Shown here: positions 59,225 to 64,000 of the stretch, one piece after another | How the letters are laid out: every line of letters starts with the position of its first letter | How positions within the stretch are numbered: the first letter of the stretch is position 1 | Assembly: GCF_001441165.1 (NCBI RefSeq) | Contig: NZ_CP013126.1 | Location: forward strand, 1,951,551-2,015,550 | Origin: Acidipropionibacterium acidipropionici | GTDB lineage: Bacteria > Actinomycetota > Actinomycetes > Propionibacteriales > Propionibacteriaceae | Direction of reading: 5' to 3' | DNA length: 64,000 nucleotides | Made by a program: the position numbers and the translations under genes | Notes under the pieces: model-generated | The model's database searches: none | Told to the model about the DNA's origin: nothing | Seen by the model: only the letters and a program-made list of their open reading frames with translations

Positions 59225-61713
59225 GTGTCGATACCAAGAAGGACGCCGGCCAGGTGGCCGCCGAGAACCTGGTGACCCTGACCATCGACGGTCAGCCGGT
59301 CAGCGTGCCCAAGGGCACCCTGATCATCCGGGCCGCCGAGCGCACCGGCACCGCCATCCCCAGGTTCTGCGACCACCCGCTGCTCGACCCCGCCGGCGCC
59401 TGCCGCCAGTGCCTGGTCGACATCCCCGACGCCGGCAACGGCCGCGGCTTCCCCAAGCCCCAGCCCTCATGCACCATGCCGGTGGCCGAGGGGATGATCG
59501 TCAAGACCCAGAACACCTCCGAGGTGGCCCGCAAGGCCCAGGAGGGAATGCTGGAGTTCCTGCTCATCAACCACCCCCTGGACTGCCCGATCTGCGACAA
59601 GGGCGGCGAGTGCCCGCTGCAGAACCAGGCGATGGCCGACGGCCGCTCCGAGTCGCGCTACGAGGGTGTCAAGCGGACCTACCCCAAGCCGATCAGCATC
59701 TCCGCGCAGATCCTGCTGGACCGCGAGCGCTGCGTGCTGTGCCAGCGCTGCACCCGCTTCTCCGACCAGATCTCCGGGGACCCCTTCATCAATCTGCAGG
59801 AGCGCGGCGCCCGGTCCCAGATCGGCGGCTACGAGAAGGACGGATACGACTCCTACTTCTCCGGCAACGTCGTGCAGATCTGCCCGGTCGGCGCGCTCAC
59901 CAGCAAGGACTACCGGTTCCGCTCCCGGCCCTTCGACCTGGTGTCCACCAGGACCACCTGCGAACTGTGCGCGGCCGGCTGCGAGCTGCGCACCGACCAC
60001 CGCCACTACCAGGTGACCCGCCGGCTGGCCGGCAACCTGCCCGAGGTCAACGAGGAGTGGAACTGCGACAAGGGCCGCTTCGCCTTCCGCTACGGCCGCG
60101 GCGCGGACCGCATCACCCGCCCCCTGGTGCGTCGCGACGGCGTGCTGGAGCCCGCCTCCTGGGCCGAGGCCATCGACGCCGCCGTCGGCGGTCTGAAGGC
60201 CGCCGGACACCACGTCGGGGTGCTCACCGGGGGACGGCTCACCGTCGAGACGAGCCTGGCCTGGTCCAGATTCGCCCGGGTGGTGCTCGGCACCAACAAC
60301 ATCGACTTCCGCTCCCGGCCCGCCTCGGGTGAGGAGGCCTCCTTCCTGGCCGCCCAGGTGGCCGGGCGCAGCCTGGCCGAGTCGGTGACCTACGCCGATC
60401 TGGAGACGGCCGGCCGGGTCGTGCTGGTCGACCTGGAACCCGAGGACGAGAGCCCCGCGGTCTTCCTGAGGCTGCGCAAGGCCTGGTACAAGCACCGGGT
60501 GCCGGTCACCGTCATCGGCTCCCACCTCACCCGCGGGGCCGCCAAGATGGGCGCATCCCTGGCACCCACCGCCCCCGGCGACGAGAGCGCCACCTTGGTG
60601 CGGATGGTCGAGAGCGACCAGATCGACGACTCCACCGTGCTGCTGGTGGGTGAGCGGGCGGCCACCAGCCCCGGCACCCTCACCGCCCTGGTCGACGCCG
60701 CCCGGGTCACCGGGGCACGCCTGGCCTGGATCCCCCGGCGCGCCGGGGAGATCGGCGCCGTGGAGACCGGCTGCCTGCCCGGGCTGCTGCCCGGTGGCCG
60801 CCCCGTCTCCGACTCCGGAGCCCGCATCGACATGGCCGCCATCTGGGGGGCCGTGACGCTCCCCTCGGAGCCCGGCATGGACGCCGGGCAGATGCTCGCC
60901 TCCGTCGGCACCGACGGCGGATGCCGGGCCCTCATGATCTCCGGCGTCCAGGCCCGTGACCTCGCAGACCCGCAGGCCGCCCGCCGGGCCATGGGGGACG
61001 TCGGCTTCCTGGTGAGCCTGGAGCAGCGGGCCTCCGAGGTGACCGAGCGCGCGGACGTCGTGCTGCCGGTGAGCCTGCTGGAGGAGACCTCGGGCACCTT
61101 CCTCAACTGGGAGCACCGCCCCGGCCGGGTCCGCGTCATCAACAAGGAGGCGCCCACACCGATGAACGAGATCCGGGTGCTGGCCGCACTGGCCGACGCC
61201 ATGGGTTCGGACCTGGGGATGCGCACCGTCGTCGAGGCCAACAACGCCTGGCATGAGATCGACCCCTGGCAGGGCCCGCGCTCCGCACTGGCCGACCCCG
61301 ACACGGTCGAGGACCCCGGGGACCCCGACGAGGCCGCCCAGCGACGCGACTCCGCACTGTCATCCGGAGCCCTCAAGGCCGACCTGTGGCACCAGATGCT
61401 CGACGACTCCGCCGCCCTGGCCGGCGCCACCCATCTCATCGACAGCGCCCGCCCCGCACTGGTGCGGGTCTCGCCGGCCGCCGCCGAGCAGATCGGCGCC
61501 GCCGACGGCCAGACCGTCGCCGTGGCCGGGCCGGCCGGCTCGGTGGAGCTGCCGCTGGCCGTGGAGCCGACGATGCTCGACGAGGTGGCCTGGCTGCCCT
61601 CGTCGGCCCCCGTGTCCGAGGCGAGGGGACTCACCTCGCTGCGCGAGATCCTCGGGGTGTCACCCGGTGATCCCGTCGACGTCGCCGTCAAGTCCGAGGG
61701 AGGCGCGGCATGA
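59221..61713 (+). CDS. nuoG: NADH-quinone oxidoreductase subunit G
   Basis: An 830-residue subunit with several Fe-S centres. The N-terminal [2Fe-2S] ferredoxin domain has FCDHPLLDPAGACRQCLVD and CTMPVAEG. DCPICDKGGECPLQNQ and RCVLCQRCTRFSDQISGDPF ligate the next clusters with CPVGAL. CELCAAGCELRTDH is the N7-type extra cluster motif, present in many but not all NuoG. The remainder is a degenerate molybdopterin-oxidoreductase domain without Mo site. Length is within the actinobacterial range. Confidence 0.96.
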   Translation: MSVDTKKDAGQVAAENLVTLTIDGQPVSVPKGTLIIRAAERTGTAIPRFCDHPLLDPAGACRQCLVDIPDAGNGRGFPKPQPSCTMPVAEGMIVKTQNTSEVARKAQEGMLEFLLINHPLDCPICDKGGECPLQNQAMADGRSESRYEGVKRTYPKPISISAQILLDRERCVLCQRCTRFSDQISGDPFINLQERGARSQIGGYEKDGYDSYFSGNVVQICPVGALTSKDYRFRSRPFDLVSTRTTCELCAAGCELRTDHRHYQVTRRLAGNLPEVNEEWNCDKGRFAFRYGRGADRITRPLVRRDGVLEPASWAEAIDAAVGGLKAAGHHVGVLTGGRLTVETSLAWSRFARVVLGTNNIDFRSRPASGEEASFLAAQVAGRSLAESVTYADLETAGRVVLVDLEPEDESPAVFLRLRKAWYKHRVPVTVIGSHLTRGAAKMGASLAPTAPGDESATLVRMVESDQIDDSTVLLVGERAATSPGTLTALVDAARVTGARLAWIPRRAGEIGAVETGCLPGLLPGGRPVSDSGARIDMAAIWGAVTLPSEPGMDAGQMLASVGTDGGCRALMISGVQARDLADPQAARRAMGDVGFLVSLEQRASEVTERADVVLPVSLLEETSGTFLNWEHRPGRVRVINKEAPTPMNEIRVLAALADAMGSDLGMRTVVEANNAWHEIDPWQGPRSALADPDTVEDPGDPDEAAQRRDSALSSGALKADLWHQMLDDSAALAGATHLIDSARPALVRVSPAAAEQIGAADGQTVAVAGPAGSVELPLAVEPTMLDEVAWLPSSAPVSEARGLTSLREILGVSPGDPVDVAVKSEGGAA

Positions 61714-63083
61714 GCCCGCTCGAGAGTGCCCTGTTCGGCACCGACCCCTGGTGGATCACCGTCATCAAGGTGGTCGTGCTCTTCGTCATCCTGCTGATGT
61801 GGACCCTGTTCAACGTGTGGTTCGAGCGCAGGGTGCTGGGCCGCATGCAGAACCGCCTGGGCCCCATCATGAACACCGCCTTCATCCGAGGCATGGGCCA
61901 GGCCATCGGCGACGGCATCAAGCTGATCTTCAAGGAGGTCGTCACCCCCAAGGGGGCCGACAAGATCGTCTTCTACCTGGCCCCGGTGATCTCCGGCATC
62001 GCCTGCTTCACCTCCTGGGCGGTCATCCCGCTGGGTGGTGAGGTGTCCATGTTCGGCCACCAGACCCGCCTCCAGATCACCGACGTCCCGGTCGCCGCGC
62101 TGTTCATCCTGTCCATCGCCGGCATCGGCATCTACGGCATCGTGCTCGCCGGATGGTCCTCGGCCAGCACCTACTCGCTGCTGGGCTCGCTGCGCTCCAG
62201 CGCCTCGATGATCTCCTACGAGGTCGCCATGGGGCTGTCCCTGGCAGCGGTGTTCATGTTCTCCGGGTCGATGGCCACCTCCGACATCGTCGCCGCCCAG
62301 GCCCACCCGCTGGTCTTCGGCGGGTTCAACAGCCACATCCCCGGCCACTACTGGCTGTTGCTGCTGCCCAGCTTCGTGATCTACGTCATCACGATGTTCG
62401 GCGAGTCCAACCGCACCCCCTTCGACATGTCGGAGTGCGAGCAGGAGCTCGTCTCGGGCTACAGCACCGAGTACTCGGGCTTCCCCTACGGCATGTACTA
62501 CCTGGCCGAGTACATCAACATGGCCACCCTCTCGGCGGTCTGCACGACGCTCTTCCTCGGGGGCTACGGGGCCCCCTGGCCGTTCAACCTCATCGGGGTG
62601 CTGGACCAGGGCTGGTTCGGCCTGGTGTGGTTCTTCCTCAAGACCCAGCTGGTCATCTTCTTCTTCGTGTGGGTGCGCGCCTCGATCCCGAGGATCACCT
62701 ACGAGACCCTCATGGGCCTGGGCTGGAAGGTCCTCATCCCGGTCTCCCTGGTGTGGGTGCTGCTGCTCGCCTTCTGGCGCACCGCCGGGGCCCAGGGCTG
62801 GCTCGCCAGCCCGGTCTTCGTCGGGGCGGTCGTGGTGATCGTGCTCGGGCTGATCGCGTTCATCATGTTCGGCGGCTCCCAGGAGGAGCCGCCCGAGCCG
62901 GAACCGGTGGTCTTCGACGCCTTCGCCGGCGGATACCCGGTGCCCCCGATGCCCGGCCAGACGCTGCCCGACAGCTACGACATCGTCCACTCCGAAACCG
63001 CCGAGGCCGCCCCGGCCGGCGCCGCCGCGGGACCCCCCGGCGAGGACGCCGGGCCGACCGCCACCCCGAAGGGAGCCAACTGA
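61710..63083 (+). CDS. nuoH: NADH-quinone oxidoreductase subunit H
   Basis: A 457-residue membrane subunit that joins the arms and forms the quinone channel. It has about eight or nine helices with conserved loops [54 protein letters not shown] (acidic loop over the quinone site) and [21 protein letters not shown] Pro/Ala-rich C-terminal tail of about 60 residues follows the last helix and is not conserved. Overlaps nuoG by 4 bp. Confidence 0.96.
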   Translation: MSPLESALFGTDPWWITVIKVVVLFVILLMWTLFNVWFERRVLGRMQNRLGPIMNTAFIRGMGQAIGDGIKLIFKEVVTPKGADKIVFYLAPVISGIACFTSWAVIPLGGEVSMFGHQTRLQITDVPVAALFILSIAGIGIYGIVLAGWSSASTYSLLGSLRSSASMISYEVAMGLSLAAVFMFSGSMATSDIVAAQAHPLVFGGFNSHIPGHYWLLLLPSFVIYVITMFGESNRTPFDMSECEQELVSGYSTEYSGFPYGMYYLAEYINMATLSAVCTTLFLGGYGAPWPFNLIGVLDQGWFGLVWFFLKTQLVIFFFVWVRASIPRITYETLMGLGWKVLIPVSLVWVLLLAFWRTAGAQGWLASPVFVGAVVVIVLGLIAFIMFGGSQEEPPEPEPVVFDAFAGGYPVPPMPGQTLPDSYDIVHSETAEAAPAGAAAGPPGEDAGPTATPKGAN

Positions 63084-63634
63084 TGGGAGCCTGGTCTGGG
63101 TTCGGAATCACCTTCCGGACCATGTTCAGAAAGACCTTCACCCAGGGGTACCCCGAGAAGGGCAAGGAGAAGGTGATGCCGCCCCGGTTCCATGGGCGCC
63201 ACCAGCTCAACCGCTGGCCCGACGGCCTGGAGAAGTGCGTCGGCTGCGAGCTGTGCGCCTGGGCCTGCCCCGCCGACGCCATCTACGTCGAGGGCGGTAA
63301 CAACACCGATGAGGAGAGGTACTCCCCGGGGGAGCGCTACGGCCGCGTCTACCAGATCAACTATCTGCGCTGCATCCTGTGCGGGATGTGCATCGAGGCC
63401 TGCCCCACCCGGGCACTGACCATGACCAACGATTTCAAGATGGCCGACACCACGCGGGCCAAGCTCATCTGGACCAAGGCGGAGCTGCTGGCCCCACTGG
63501 TCTCCGGGATGGAGCAGCCTCCCCATCCGCGGCGCTTGGGCGACGGCGAGAAGGACTACTTCCTCGGCCTGCCCGCCACCGGCCAGCCCGATACCAGGAC
63601 CGGCTCCCCGAACACCGAGGGGGAGGCCCGATGA
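63083..63634 (+). CDS. nuoI: NADH-quinone oxidoreductase subunit I
   Basis: A 183-residue ferredoxin-like subunit with clusters N6a and N6b. Ligand motifs are [20 protein letters not shown] and [19 protein letters not shown]. It starts one base inside the nuoH stop (TGATG). The tail beyond residue 150 is Pro/Gly-rich. Overlaps nuoJ by 4 bp. Confidence 0.96.
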   Translation: MGAWSGFGITFRTMFRKTFTQGYPEKGKEKVMPPRFHGRHQLNRWPDGLEKCVGCELCAWACPADAIYVEGGNNTDEERYSPGERYGRVYQINYLRCILCGMCIEACPTRALTMTNDFKMADTTRAKLIWTKAELLAPLVSGMEQPPHPRRLGDGEKDYFLGLPATGQPDTRTGSPNTEGEAR

Positions 63635-64000
63635 TCGCCATGGTCACAGCCGCCCAGTGGGCCTTCTGGCTGCTGGCGCCGCTGATGGTGCTCGCCGCCC
63701 TGGGCATGGTCTTCGCCCGCCGGGTCGTCCACTCGGCCTTCTGCCTGGCCGTCGTGATGATCTGCCTGGCCGTGCAGTACGCCGCCCTGGAGGCGCCCTT
63801 CCTCTTCGTGGTGCAGATCATCGTCTACACGGGCGCCGTCCTGATGCTCTTCCTGTTCGTCGTGATGATGATCGGGGTCGACGCCAAGGACAGCGTCACC
63901 GAGGTGCTCAAGGGCCACCGGGTCGCCTCCGTCCTGGTCGCCCTGGTGCTGTCCGCGATGCTCGTCGTGGCCGTCGGCAGCGCCGTCACCACCGGCCAGC
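63631..64000 (+). CDS. nuoJ: NADH-quinone oxidoreductase subunit J (partial, cut by window end)
   Basis: The first 123 residues of NuoJ are present. GGGAGG lies 5 nt before ATG 63631. Helix 3 shows the conserved pattern [20 protein letters not shown] with the pi-bulge Tyr-Thr-Gly; the next loop is [18 protein letters not shown]. The frame continues beyond the window. nuoKLMN would be expected next. Confidence 0.95.
   Translation, partial: MIAMVTAAQWAFWLLAPLMVLAALGMVFARRVVHSAFCLAVVMICLAVQYAALEAPFLFVVQIIVYTGAVLMLFLFVVMMIGVDAKDSVTEVLKGHRVASVLVALVLSAMLVVAVGSAVTTGQ

Noticed and set aside
60390-62990. An 866-codon antisense frame across nuoG and nuoH
   Set aside because: Same artefact; nuoG and nuoH have all their conserved motifs on the plus strand.

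Overview
The window is about 70% G+C DNA with GTG starts and many 4-bp ATGA/GTGA gene overlaps. The gene set is menaquinone synthesis (menA, menG, an isochorismate synthase, a geranylgeranyl-reductase-type enzyme), a full-size nuo operon, PTS-dependent DhaKLM and a DtxR-type iron box. This suggests a facultative or anaerobic actinobacterium, most likely in the Propionibacteriaceae (Acidipropionibacterium-like). The taxon is an inference from gene content and base composition only.

Layout. 0-10 kb: accessory genes (tRNA-Lys, an ArsR/SRPBCC pair, an acyltransferase of the condensation fold, an alpha/beta hydrolase, a GT1 glycosyltransferase). Three genes here (DUF1801, MFS, HSL-type esterase) each carry a single +1 shift at a G/C homopolymer. 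10-20 kb: a WYL regulator divergent from a UvrA-like ABC protein, a membrane protein, a RibD-like reductase, a rifampin-phosphotransferase-like PEP-utilising protein, an NAD(P)-binding protein and a PadR regulator. 20-23 kb: a DUF222/HNH endonuclease gene, then about 1.25 kb without genes that is rich in hairpins, direct repeats and a 20-bp tandem repeat.

23-27.3 kb: a tightly coupled minus-strand operon for the lower mevalonate pathway (mevalonate kinase, diphosphomevalonate decarboxylase, phosphomevalonate kinase, type 2 IPP isomerase). It can supply C5 units to the prenyl-using genes further on (menA, the reductase). Divergent from it is an LLM flavin oxidoreductase with a shortened FMN-reductase partner. 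29-38 kb: a second LLM protein, a HAD phosphatase, a patatin, an iron-box-controlled orphan, a CDF transporter, a galactokinase-like GHMP kinase coupled to a sugar nucleotidyltransferase, and dCMP deaminase. 38-41.5 kb: dhaKLM and an MFS transporter.

41.6-64 kb is the respiratory block: menA, an ABM-domain protein, an ABC exporter, a TM0106-type nuclease coupled to menG, an ABC ATPase/membrane pair, and isochorismate synthase. A perfect AATTGGT-NNN-ACCAATT palindrome (GntR/FadR type, as used by PdhR/LldR) lies between isochorismate synthase and the reductase gene. The reductase gene is followed by nuoABCDEFGHI and the start of nuoJ, cut by the window edge. Inserted in this block at 49.9-51.1 kb is a lower-G+C cassette of two recognisable immunity genes (barstar-like, MafI-like) and one unknown, with no toxin beside them.

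A recurrent regulatory pattern is a TANNNT -10 hexamer 6-8 nt before the start codon, as expected of leaderless mRNAs. It was used to choose several starts.
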